A DNA stretch of 34,192 nucleotides from Myxococcales bacterium (GTDB taxonomy: Bacteria; Myxococcota_A; Polyangia; JAAYKL01): assembly GCA_012522445.1 (NCBI GenBank), contig JAAYKL010000048.1, positions 1 to 34,192 of the forward strand, read 5' to 3'. Below the pieces are notes generated by a model that saw only the letters and a program-made list of their open reading frames with translations, was not told the DNA's origin and did no database searches. Of this stretch, positions 8,663 to 15,938 are shown in pieces. Numbering within the stretch: position 1 is the stretch's first letter; every line of letters begins with the position of its first letter. Made by a program: the position numbers and the translations under genes.

Positions 8663-9784
8663 ATGAAACGCGACTTCTCCAACGTGAAGCGCCTGGTGAT
8701 CAAAATCGGCACCAACACGCTCTCCAAAGACGGCAAGATCAACATCGACTACATCGAAAGCGTGGCCGGACAGGTGGCGTCGATCAAGAGCCGCGGCATC
8801 AAGCCCCTGCTGGTCTCCTCGGGGGCCATCGGCTTTGGCGCCAGCGAGCTGGGCATCGAAAAAAGGATAACCAAGACGCGCCTGAAACAAGCCTGCGCCG
8901 CCGTGGGACAGCCCATGCTCATGCACCGCTACCGCCTGGCCTTTCAGCAGTTCGGCATCCCCATCGGCCAGGTGCTCATCACCAAGGACAACTTCGACAA
9001 CCGCGACACCTCGGTCAACCTGCGCACCTCGGTCGAAACACTCCTGGAGCTGGGGGTGGTGCCCATCTTCAACGAAAACGACTGCGTCTCCACCCGCGAG
9101 ATCGCGCCCTACATCGGCGACAACGATCAGCTCAGCGCCTACATCGCGAGCAACCTCGACGCCGAGCTCCTCATCATCCTCACCGACATCGACGCCCTCT
9201 ACGACAAAAACCCTCGGCAATACCCCGACGCCAAGCCCATCCATTACGTCGAAAAACTCACCGACGAAATTTTTCAAAGCGCAGGCGACGCGGGCAGCAC
9301 CTTCTCCACCGGCGGCATGAAAACCAAGCTCAAGGCCGTGGCCATCGCCGCCGAAGCCGGCTGTCACACCGTATTGGCCCACGGCGCCGAGAGCCGCATT
9401 TTGGCGCGCATCATCGACGGCGAAAAGGTGGGCACCTGGTTTGCCCCTGGCGAGCGCTTGAGCAACCGCGTCCGCTGGATCCTCAACTCCACGCCCCACG
9501 GCTTCCTAGAAGTCGACGCCGGCGCCGAGCAAGCCCTCGAGAGCCGCAAGAGCCTGTTGCCCTCGGGCATCCGCCACATCGAGGGCGAGTTCAACCCGGG
9601 GGACGTCATCCTCATCAACCGCAAGTTCAAGGCCGTGGCGGGCTCCAGCAGCTCCGACATGCGCCGCATCATGGGGCGCCACTCCAAGGACGCCGCCGAC
9701 ATCCTGGGCCGCGAAGTCAAGCGCGACGTCATCTCGCGCTCCTCCGACATCGTGCGGGTGCGGCCGTTTTTCAACGAAGAGTGA
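8663..9784 (+). CDS. proB: Glutamate 5-kinase with C-terminal PUA domain
   Basis: 373 residues. It phosphorylates glutamate in the first, feedback-controlled step of proline synthesis. The N-terminal amino-acid kinase domain (about 1-260) shows V-I-K-I-G-T-N-T-L, L-V-S-S-G-A-I-G-F-G and F-N-E-N-D and G-D-N-D-Q-L-S-A; the C-terminal PUA domain (about 275-365) contains the G-x-L-x-V-D-A-G-A and S-L-L-P-S-G-I segments. The ATG at 8663 lies two bases after the proA stop; a longer frame beginning at 8282 overlaps proA and is spurious. A convergent lipoprotein gene ends 66 bp downstream; no clear terminator was seen between them. Confidence 0.97.
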   Translation: MKRDFSNVKRLVIKIGTNTLSKDGKINIDYIESVAGQVASIKSRGIKPLLVSSGAIGFGASELGIEKRITKTRLKQACAAVGQPMLMHRYRLAFQQFGIPIGQVLITKDNFDNRDTSVNLRTSVETLLELGVVPIFNENDCVSTREIAPYIGDNDQLSAYIASNLDAELLIILTDIDALYDKNPRQYPDAKPIHYVEKLTDEIFQSAGDAGSTFSTGGMKTKLKAVAIAAEAGCHTVLAHGAESRILARIIDGEKVGTWFAPGERLSNRVRWILNSTPHGFLEVDAGAEQALESRKSLLPSGIRHIEGEFNPGDVILINRKFKAVAGSSSSDMRRIMGRHSKDAADILGREVKRDVISRSSDIVRVRPFFNEE

Positions 9785-9849
9785 CCGGCGCGCCACAGCG
9801 CAAACAACAGCGTGAATTGTAAAGGTGGCGGCGGGAACGAACCCCGCGC

Positions 9850-11148
9850 TCAGTACGTGGTGATGTTCCAGATCATGGCCGAGGCGGGCACCAGGCGTCG
9901 GTTCAAATCGGTTTTGGCGAAGCCGCCGTCGCGGTGCACGTAGCGGCGCAAGAAGCCGTGGCGATCATCGGCGACGTAGAGTTCGAGCTTGCCGTCACCG
10001 TCTAGGTCGGCCATCCAGGCAGCGTGCTCGAAGCCCGCGGACTCCTTGTCGATAATCGATGTTTTCCAGCCGGTGTCGGTTTTCTCGATGAGGTGAATGC
10101 CCGAGGAGAACGCCGCGGCCACCAGGTCGGTGCGGCCGTCGTGGTTGATGTCGCCCGCGATCAAGAAGCGGCAAAAGCGATCGGGGATTTGGGCGATGCG
10201 CGTGCCGGTGAAGCCCTTCTTGGCCTTGTCGTAGTCGTAGCGGTAAATCTCGACGGGCACTTCGATTTTCATCCCGGTCCCCATCTGGGCCTCCAGCACA
10301 GCGTAGAGTTCGGACACGCCGTCGCCATCTACGTCTGCCACCAAAATCTCTTTGATGTGCCGGCTGTCGAACTCGGCCACCACCGACTTGTCGAAGGAGG
10401 TGCCGTTCCAGGCGTAGCGCATCACGGCGCCGCCCTGCTTGTGCCCCGAGGCGGTGTTGGGATCGCTCGGCGTCGCGTATATCTCCATTTTGCCGTCGCC
10501 GTCCAGGTCACCCACTTCAATTTCGTGAACGAAGGTGTCGGGCTTGCGATCGATTTCCTCGATGCGAAAGGTGTCGCCTTGGTTCCACGCCACCACCACC
10601 ACGCCTTGATCGTGGGTGGCAATGGCCAGGTCGGGCTTGCCGTCGCCGTCGAAGTCGGCCACTTCCATGTCGCGCAGGCGATCGAACTTGCCGCCGAAGC
10701 TCGTGTGCCACAGGGTGCGCCCCTGCCACTTGCCATCTTCCTGGCGGGTCCAGCGTTTCAGCCGCGCCTCAGCCGCGCCGATGGTGATGATGTCGCCGTC
10801 GCCAAAGGGGATGGCCTTGTGAAACACGTTGGACTCGGTATCGCGGAAGCGCTCCACCTGGGCGCCGTTTTCGCCCGGCGTGACGATCAACAGCTCGGCC
10901 GCATCCGGCACGACATACCGACCCGCATCGTTTTGCTTAAAACTCGACTGCGCCACCAAGAGCGACTTGCCGCGCACCGGCGCTGGTCCCGGCGGGGTTT
11001 CGGGGACCACGGCGCTGGGCGTCGGGACCGTTGGGGACTCAGCCTTGGCAGCAGCCGATGATGGTTTCGAGGCGTCGGGCGCAGCCGGTTCGCCACCGCA
11101 TCCCGCCCACATCGCCGCAACCAAAAGGAACAACACACATCTCTTCAT
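9850..11148 (-). CDS. FG-GAP/VCBS-repeat lipoprotein
   Basis: 432 residues. It begins with a lipoprotein signal (M-K-R-C-V-L-F-L-L-V, lipobox M-W-A-G-C at about residues 13-17) and a Pro/Ala/Ser-rich linker to about residue 58. The remainder carries five calcium-binding-loop-like FG-GAP repeats: D-F-D-G-D-G-K-P-D-L, D-L-D-G-D-G-K-M-E-I, D-V-D-G-D-G-V-S-E-L, D-I-N-H-D-G-R-T-D-L and D-L-D-G-D-G-K-L-E-L, consistent with a beta-propeller at the cell surface or periplasmic face. Ribosome site AGGAGG precedes the ATG at 11148. It is monocistronic and convergent with proB; ligand unknown. Confidence 0.85.
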   Translation of the reverse strand: MKRCVLFLLVAAMWAGCGGEPAAPDASKPSSAAAKAESPTVPTPSAVVPETPPGPAPVRGKSLLVAQSSFKQNDAGRYVVPDAAELLIVTPGENGAQVERFRDTESNVFHKAIPFGDGDIITIGAAEARLKRWTRQEDGKWQGRTLWHTSFGGKFDRLRDMEVADFDGDGKPDLAIATHDQGVVVVAWNQGDTFRIEEIDRKPDTFVHEIEVGDLDGDGKMEIYATPSDPNTASGHKQGGAVMRYAWNGTSFDKSVVAEFDSRHIKEILVADVDGDGVSELYAVLEAQMGTGMKIEVPVEIYRYDYDKAKKGFTGTRIAQIPDRFCRFLIAGDINHDGRTDLVAAAFSSGIHLIEKTDTGWKTSIIDKESAGFEHAAWMADLDGDGKLELYVADDRHGFLRRYVHRDGGFAKTDLNRRLVPASAMIWNITTY

Positions 11149-11220
11149 CCGATTTTCCTCCTGAAATCAATTTGTGTTCTTGGCTTGGCGGGCCATACCG
11201 TCTTGGCATCGCGCCAATGG

Positions 11221-11248
11221 TTGCGTCCCGCGCATTCAACGGTATAGA
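11221..11248 (+). promoter_or_regulatory. Candidate promoter of the hpt operon
   Basis: TTGCGT at 11221-11226 and TATAGA at 11243-11248 with a 16-bp spacer, about 55 bp upstream of the hpt start. Both hexamers are partial matches. Confidence 0.4.
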
Positions 11249-11301
11249 AATGAAGCATTGCTTTGGCAAGTTCCCAAACCAAACAACCCAAAGGAACTCT
11301 C

Positions 11302-11832
11302 ATGACCGCCATCCCCGACAACTGGCACCTGCTCCACAGCGCCGCCGACATCGCGCAGCGCGTCGCGCAAATGGGCGCGCAAATTCGCCGCGACTATGCG
11401 GGCAAGCCCCTCACGCTGCTCGTCGTGCTCAAGGGCAGCTTCATCTTTGCCGCCGACCTGTGCCGCGCCATCGATCTGCCCATGCATATCGAGTTCATGG
11501 CCCTGCGCTCCTACGGCGACGAAACCACCACCAGCGGCGTCGTGCAAATCACCCTCGACATGCGCTTCCCCGTTGAAAACACCCACGTACTAATCGTCGA
11601 AGACATCGTCGACACGGGGCTCACCCTCGACTACCTGCGCCAAAACCTCGTCCTGCGCCGACCGGCCTCGCTGCGCCTGGTCTCGTTGCTGCACAAACCC
11701 AGCCGCACCGTGCGCCCGGTGACCATCGACTACCTGGGCTTCGAAGTGCCCGACCACTTCATCATCGGCTACGGCCTCGACAACGCCGGCCAGTGCCGCA
11801 ACCTACCGGACATCGGTTACATCGCCCCATGA
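11302..11832 (+). CDS. hpt: Hypoxanthine phosphoribosyltransferase
   Basis: 176 residues, the usual bacterial length. It salvages hypoxanthine (and often guanine) with PRPP. The PRPP-binding motif [14 protein letters not shown] is near residues 94-107, and [10 protein letters not shown] (pyrophosphate loop) near 36-45; the C-terminal purine site [16 protein letters not shown] is typical. The ATG at 11302 has AAGGAA six bases upstream, better than the longer alternative at 11263. The stop overlaps the ATG of the next gene (ATGA), so the two are translationally coupled. Confidence 0.94.
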   Translation: MTAIPDNWHLLHSAADIAQRVAQMGAQIRRDYAGKPLTLLVVLKGSFIFAADLCRAIDLPMHIEFMALRSYGDETTTSGVVQITLDMRFPVENTHVLIVEDIVDTGLTLDYLRQNLVLRRPASLRLVSLLHKPSRTVRPVTIDYLGFEVPDHFIIGYGLDNAGQCRNLPDIGYIAP

Positions 11833-13604
11833 ACCGCGACGCACCCGAGGACGACTCTCGCGCTGGTGTCCCGCACAACAGCGAGCCCACCCCCGAGCTC
11901 TACGACCGCCCTTGGGTACGCTGGGTGCTCTACGTGCTCATTCCCCTGGCCCTGCTCGTCGTGCTCATCGCCGGCATCCAGGTGTCGCGTCTGCGCATCC
12001 AACACAACATCATCATCTACAGCCAAAAGGAGTTGCGCAGCGGACGCCCTGCCGCGTTGCGCGTGCTGCTCATCGACGACCAGAGCGGCTTCTTGTTGCC
12101 CGATCACGTCCACGCCGAGCTCGAGCGCGACGAAACGCGCCACACGCTATTTTCACAGGCCACCACCGGTGCGGGATACGCCTCGGGCTTCCACTACACC
12201 CTGCCGGCCTGGACGCCAGGGCCCGCTACCCTCGCCTTGCACATCCGCTTCGACAATAAGCAGCGCACTGTCCGCAGCCCCATTGTCATCGGCGACGCGC
12301 CACAGCGAGAGTCCCTCGTCGTTCCCGACGACGCCCCGCTAAAACTGCGCCACAGCGAGCTGCGCCAGGGGGGCAACACAATTGCTTTCTCCGCCGAAGA
12401 CCGCGCGCTCTTCTCCGGGGTGCCCAACCGCCTGTTCTGGCACATCACTGGCGCCGAGCGGCAGCCCATTGCCACCCAGCGCACCGCGATGCAGCACCTC
12501 GCTGTCCCAGGCGCTCCCCCTGCGGTCATCGATGTGCAGACCGACGCCGCGGGCCTCTTCGCGATGCGGGTCACGCCCTTCGACACCCAGTTGCGCTTTG
12601 CGCTGCCAGCAGGGCCGACTGGTGAGACGACCGGTGACACTGACAGAGACAAACTCAGTGAGGCGCCTGACACCGCCGGTGACAAACCCAGTGAAACGAC
12701 CGAAGATACCGCCGCATCAGATACCGCCGCAGAGGACCGCTCCGCCCTCCCCGCCGAAATCGTCTTGCCGGTGGTCTACGGCGGCATTGGGATCGACATG
12801 GCGCACCCGGTGCTGGCTAGCGGCGCTCCCCTGGTCTTCGATGTCGTCCAGCTCAGCCCTGGAGCGGCCCTGTACGCCGACCTCTTCCACGAGGGGCAGT
12901 GGACGATGGCCGCTGCCGCCTGGGCCGACGGAACGGGCAAGGCCACCTTTCGCCTCGACGCGCCACCGCTGCCGGGATGTTACCGGCTGCAAGTCACGGC
13001 CACGCCCATCGATCCGGGCCGCAAAATCGCCGTGCGGCATTTTTATGTAACGCCCACAGACGCACCCTCCATCTCAGCCAAAACCCTGCTGGCCCTGTTG
13101 CCCGAAAAGGAACACCCCTGGGCAACAACCCTGGAGAATCACCTCGCTTTAATGGCTGAGAGTCATTTAGAAAAGACTCATTTAGAAAAGACTGAGAGTC
13201 ATTTGGAAAAGGCCAGCCAACACCTGGCGGCCTTTGTCTTTTCCCGCATGTACGCCGGTCACGCCGTTGTCAACCCCCTGCGCATCAGCCGCCCCGAAGA
13301 CGACGCCGAACTCGCCGCGTACCAACAGCGCTTCCAGCGCGCGGCCCTCTTCATCATCGCCTGCCTCGGGCTCGCTGTGGCCATCTTCATCGCGCTCATG
13401 GCCCGCGCTGCCGTACGGCGCGAAGCCCACCTCCTCTCCCTCTACGACGACGCTCCCACGCCAAATCACTCTCAGCCATTAATGCCCAAGAGCAGACATC
13501 TTCTCCTTCGTCTCCCCTGGCTCTCTATCATTTTGCTGTTATTGGTTGTCTTGGCCGCCTTTGCCGCCGGAGGTCTGCTGCTCACCACCTTGCGCTGGTA
13601 CTAA
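11829..13604 (+). CDS. Membrane-anchored protein with Ig/macroglobulin-like ectodomain, unknown function
   Basis: 591 residues, overlapping hpt by 4 bp. After a polar N-terminus there is a TM helix (about residues 29-50, [16 protein letters not shown]), then a large extracytoplasmic part with beta-sandwich-like repeats ([23 protein letters not shown]), a low-complexity Asp/Thr/Glu linker, and two C-terminal TM helices (near 515-540 and 565-590). The extracytoplasmic domains look like bacterial Ig/macroglobulin modules delivering a ligand or force signal, but the family is not recognised. A Lys/Glu-rich stretch of H-L-E-K-T units near residues 445-460 comes from AT-rich DNA repeats that look unlike the rest of the gene (see repeat entries). 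Confidence 0.75.
   Translation: MNRDAPEDDSRAGVPHNSEPTPELYDRPWVRWVLYVLIPLALLVVLIAGIQVSRLRIQHNIIIYSQKELRSGRPAALRVLLIDDQSGFLLPDHVHAELERDETRHTLFSQATTGAGYASGFHYTLPAWTPGPATLALHIRFDNKQRTVRSPIVIGDAPQRESLVVPDDAPLKLRHSELRQGGNTIAFSAEDRALFSGVPNRLFWHITGAERQPIATQRTAMQHLAVPGAPPAVIDVQTDAAGLFAMRVTPFDTQLRFALPAGPTGETTGDTDRDKLSEAPDTAGDKPSETTEDTAASDTAAEDRSALPAEIVLPVVYGGIGIDMAHPVLASGAPLVFDVVQLSPGAALYADLFHEGQWTMAAAAWADGTGKATFRLDAPPLPGCYRLQVTATPIDPGRKIAVRHFYVTPTDAPSISAKTLLALLPEKEHPWATTLENHLALMAESHLEKTHLEKTESHLEKASQHLAAFVFSRMYAGHAVVNPLRISRPEDDAELAAYQQRFQRAALFIIACLGLAVAIFIALMARAAVRREAHLLSLYDDAPTPNHSQPLMPKSRHLLLRLPWLSIILLLLVVLAAFAAGGLLLTTLRWY
13149..13213 (+). repeat. AT-rich tandem/hairpin repeats inside the membrane-protein gene
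   Basis: The 20-base unit TTAATGGCTGAGAGTCATTT at 13149-13168 can fold as AATGGCT-GAG-AGTCATT (one G-U pair). It is followed by two direct copies of CATTTAGAAAAGACT-like sequence and a second CTGAGAGTCATTT at 13192-13204. The unit recurs inverted at 13463-13482 (19 of 20 identical) and at 14754-14773. Base composition differs sharply from the GC-rich gene around it. Confidence 0.65.
13463..13482 (-). repeat. Inverted copy of the hairpin repeat
   Basis: The minus strand reads TTAATGGCTGAGAGTGATTT, identical at 19 of 20 positions to the copy at 13149-13168, 314 bp away, in the opposite orientation and inside the same coding gene. The one change weakens the hairpin stem. Confidence 0.65.
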
Positions 13605-13692
13605 ACGGGTACCAAACGCGCTATTTTCACCCCGCCAAATACACCCCGACACTGCACGGCCAGAAGGCGCGAGAAATCGTTCAATGCCGGAC

Positions 13693-13717
13693 CGACGCGC
13701 TGAACAATTGCGCGTCG
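13693..13717. repeat. Perfect 8-bp inverted repeat next to the transposase stop
   Basis: CGACGCGC (13693-13700) and GCGCGTCG (13710-13717) flank a 9-base loop, TGAACAATT. It lies 7 bp beyond the stop of the transposase gene. There is no T-run, so it is not an ordinary terminator; it may be a RAYT/IS200-type end hairpin. Confidence 0.5.
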
Positions 13718-13724
13718 ATGCTAC

Positions 13725-14660
13725 CTATGCAGCCGTCGCAGTGGAAAAAACCCGGATGATGGGCGGCCGCAGACTACTCGGTGGAAAAACCTTGAGCAGC
13801 TTGCCCGACAAGTATTCCCGGGACGCCGCACGGTATGCTTTTAAAAAGGCTCTATACGCCACGCGGTACGCCTCGTATGCGGCAATGGTGGCGGCGTGGC
13901 AAAGCGGGCACGGGGTCCAGGATGCACGATTTTTTGGCATTCCCATCGGTTTGATTTTGGCGCGTCCCGCGGCATTCTTGGCCTTGCGACCGGACTTTCG
14001 GCGCTCAGCGAAAAAGCGGGCCTCTCGAACGGCAACCTCCGCGGCGATATGCGCACGGCGCGATTTATCGGAAAGTTTCTCCATGCCCGGCAGCGGCGTA
14101 AAAAGCAGCAGCGCGGTCTTGGCATACGCTTGGAGCGGCCGTCTGCGCCCCTCGAGGTGCCATGTCGTGCGATCTATGTATTCAAATTCAGCGAGCGCGT
14201 CCGTGGTTTGAAACACGTACGACGAAAAGCCCTCCCATTCGGCGACGCTGTCGCAGAGGCCGTCTTTCACCGGGTTGGTTAAAGCGTAGTAAAAGCACGA
14301 AAGGACGCTCTCATCGTCGAGGCAGTGGATGTCGTTGGCGGGCCTGCCGAATACCGCTCCGGTTTTGCCGAAGAGGCGGTTAATTTCCTCAGCCACCAGA
14401 CGATTAAAGAGTTGGCGAAAGCGGACGAAGCGGGTGGCGGCTTCAGAGGAATCGTCAGTGGGGGCGATGCCGTAGTGAATGTGGTTGGTGTTGGCCTCGA
14501 GCCAGTAGAGCTTGACGGGAAACTTCTCTTGGGCGCGCGCGGCGCTGGCGCCGATGATCTTGCGCACTTCGGGGCATGGTTTGAACAAAAATCGGCGTTC
14601 GCTGGTGCGTTGTGTACATGAGGTGACGACGTCTGCGCGGATCCATCTAATGCGTGCCAT
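13725..14660 (-). CDS. Y1 (HUH) transposase of the RAYT/IS200-like kind
   Basis: 311 residues. The N-terminal half is a Y1-transposase domain: the HUH metal site is T-N-H-I-H-Y near residues 58-63, and the catalytic Tyr is probably in C-F-Y-Y-A-L-T-N-P-V near 122-131. The C-terminal half (about 180-311) is a long Lys/Arg/Ala-rich extension with a C-P-L-C motif and a final F-P-P-S-S-L-R-P-P segment, not found in minimal IS200 transposases. Such enzymes cut single-stranded DNA at hairpins. The ATG at 14660 has AAGGAGG seven bases upstream. It sits alone between hpt-operon and terC genes, in an AT-rich setting, with hairpin repeats on both sides. Whether it is active or a domesticated RAYT cannot be told. 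Confidence 0.78.
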   Translation of the reverse strand: MARIRWIRADVVTSCTQRTSERRFLFKPCPEVRKIIGASAARAQEKFPVKLYWLEANTNHIHYGIAPTDDSSEAATRFVRFRQLFNRLVAEEINRLFGKTGAVFGRPANDIHCLDDESVLSCFYYALTNPVKDGLCDSVAEWEGFSSYVFQTTDALAEFEYIDRTTWHLEGRRRPLQAYAKTALLLFTPLPGMEKLSDKSRRAHIAAEVAVREARFFAERRKSGRKAKNAAGRAKIKPMGMPKNRASWTPCPLCHAATIAAYEAYRVAYRAFLKAYRAASREYLSGKLLKVFPPSSLRPPIIRVFSTATAA

Positions 14661-14753
14661 GGTGGCCTCCTTTGGTTTTGTTATCCGCAGGTATATCGGC
14701 CGTTTTTTCGCGATGTTTCCGCCAACTGATAAAAAATATGAAAAAATGTAAAG

Positions 14754-14773
14754 AAATGACTCTAAGCCATAAG
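14754..14773 (-). repeat. Third copy of the hairpin repeat, upstream of the transposase
   Basis: The minus strand reads CTTATGGCTTAGAGTCATTT, sharing ATGGCT-x-AGAGTCATTT (16 of 17) with the copies at 13149 and 13463. It is 94 bp before the transposase start, so copies bracket the gene. Confidence 0.6.
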
Positions 14774-14774
14774 A

Positions 14775-14800
14775 AAGGCCATAAGAAAGGCCTTATTTTT
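14775..14800 (+). terminator. Hairpin with T-run at the 3' end of the TerC gene
   Basis: AAGGCC (14775-14780) pairs with GGCCTT (14789-14794) around an 8-base loop and is followed on the plus strand by ATTTTT. On the minus strand the same stem overlaps the terC stop codon and is followed by T-rich DNA, so it may act in both directions. A direct repeat of CCATAAGAAAGG is built into it. Confidence 0.45.
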
Positions 14801-15803
14801 CGTCTTGTGCAGCGTCTTTGGGGGACGCGCTGGAAGTAGGGGGCACGTAGGTGGGCAAACGCGTCAAGCGCTCAGCGGCCTCCTTGTCGGGGAACAGCGC
14901 CGATGCCACCACCGAGAGGGTGAGCAGCCCAGCGATGATGCCCAGCGAGACGGCGATGGGCACGGGATACCAATCGGCGAGCAACATTTTGGCCCCCACA
15001 AAGGCGAGCACCAAGCCCAAGCCGATTTTCAAAAAACGAAACTGACCGATGAGCCCCGCGAGCAAAAAGTACAGCGCCCGCAGCCCCAAAATCGCAAAGA
15101 TGTTCGAGGTGAAAATGATGAAGGGGTCGCGCGAGATGGCGAACACCGCTGGGATGGAATCGACGGCGAACACGATGTCAGTGGCCTCGACCACCACCAA
15201 CACCATGAGCAGCGGCGTGGCAAACCACTTGCCCCCTTCGCGCACAAAGAAATGCGCTTCGCGGTAATCCGGCACCGAGCGCACGAGGCGGTGAAAGAGG
15301 CGCAGCACCGGGTTGCGTTCCGGATGAGCTTCCTCGTCGCTGGAGAACAACAGCTTGATACCGGTAATGATGAGAAAGACGCCAAAGACGTACAGCACCC
15401 AGTGAAATTTGTAGATCATCGCCGCGCCCGCAAAGATGAACACGCCGCGCATGATCAACGCCCCCAAGATGCCCCAGAAGAGCACCCGGTGCTGCAATTG
15501 CGCCGGCACCGCAAAGAAGGTGAACAGCACAAAGAAGACGAACAAATTATCGACAGAGAGGGCCTTCTCAATCAGGTAGGCCGTGAGAAACTCCAGCGCC
15601 TTCTCCGAACCGAAGTATGCGTAGACCCCGGCGTTGAAGATGAGCGCCAACGAAATCCACACCAGGCTCCACACCGCGGCCTCGCGCGTGCTCACCCTGT
15701 GGGCCTTGCGGTGAAAGACCCCGAGGTCCAACGCCAGCATCAAGATGACAAACAGAATAAAGCCAACCCAGAGATGGAGCGTACCGACGCTTTCTATGCC
15801 CAT
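14793..15803 (-). CDS. TerC/Alx-family integral membrane protein
   Basis: 336 residues with about nine hydrophobic segments. The family signature E-K-A-L-S-V-D-N-L-F-V-F is near residues 79-90, with the second acidic membrane motif E-A-T-D-I-V-F-A-V-D-S-I-P near 206-218; these Asp/Glu residues are thought to bind metal. TerC/Alx relatives export Mn2+ or help metal loading of exported proteins, and some take part in tellurite resistance. No ter gene cluster is present here, so the metal-homeostasis role is more likely. The ATG at 15803 has GGGAGG five bases upstream. No yybP-ykoY manganese riboswitch was recognised in the 135-bp leader. Confidence 0.92.
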   Translation of the reverse strand: MGIESVGTLHLWVGFILFVILMLALDLGVFHRKAHRVSTREAAVWSLVWISLALIFNAGVYAYFGSEKALEFLTAYLIEKALSVDNLFVFFVLFTFFAVPAQLQHRVLFWGILGALIMRGVFIFAGAAMIYKFHWVLYVFGVFLIITGIKLLFSSDEEAHPERNPVLRLFHRLVRSVPDYREAHFFVREGGKWFATPLLMVLVVVEATDIVFAVDSIPAVFAISRDPFIIFTSNIFAILGLRALYFLLAGLIGQFRFLKIGLGLVLAFVGAKMLLADWYPVPIAVSLGIIAGLLTLSVVASALFPDKEAAERLTRLPTYVPPTSSASPKDAAQDEK

Positions 15804-15831
15804 GAGACCTCCCGCAAAATGCGCGCTGCGA

Positions 15832-15861
15832 AGTGTACAGCACTGCTCACTTCTTCGGCAA
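15832..15861 (-). promoter_or_regulatory. Candidate promoter of the TerC gene
   Basis: TTGCCG at 15856-15861 and TACACT at 15832-15837 with an 18-bp spacer, about 30 bp before the start at 15803. Four of six matches in each hexamer. Confidence 0.4.
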
Positions 15862-15938
15862 TTAGAATTGTGGCATTTGCGACGCGCCGGTGCTGAGGTG
15901 TAACGGGGCCGGCAAGGGGCAGCCGCGCGAACTGCGGT

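Noticed and set aside
9785..9849. Terminator between proB and the FG-GAP lipoprotein
   Set aside because: No stem followed by a T-run is present in the 65-bp gap.
15804..15938. yybP-ykoY manganese riboswitch upstream of the TerC gene
   Set aside because: The conserved riboswitch core was not visible in the 135-bp leader.
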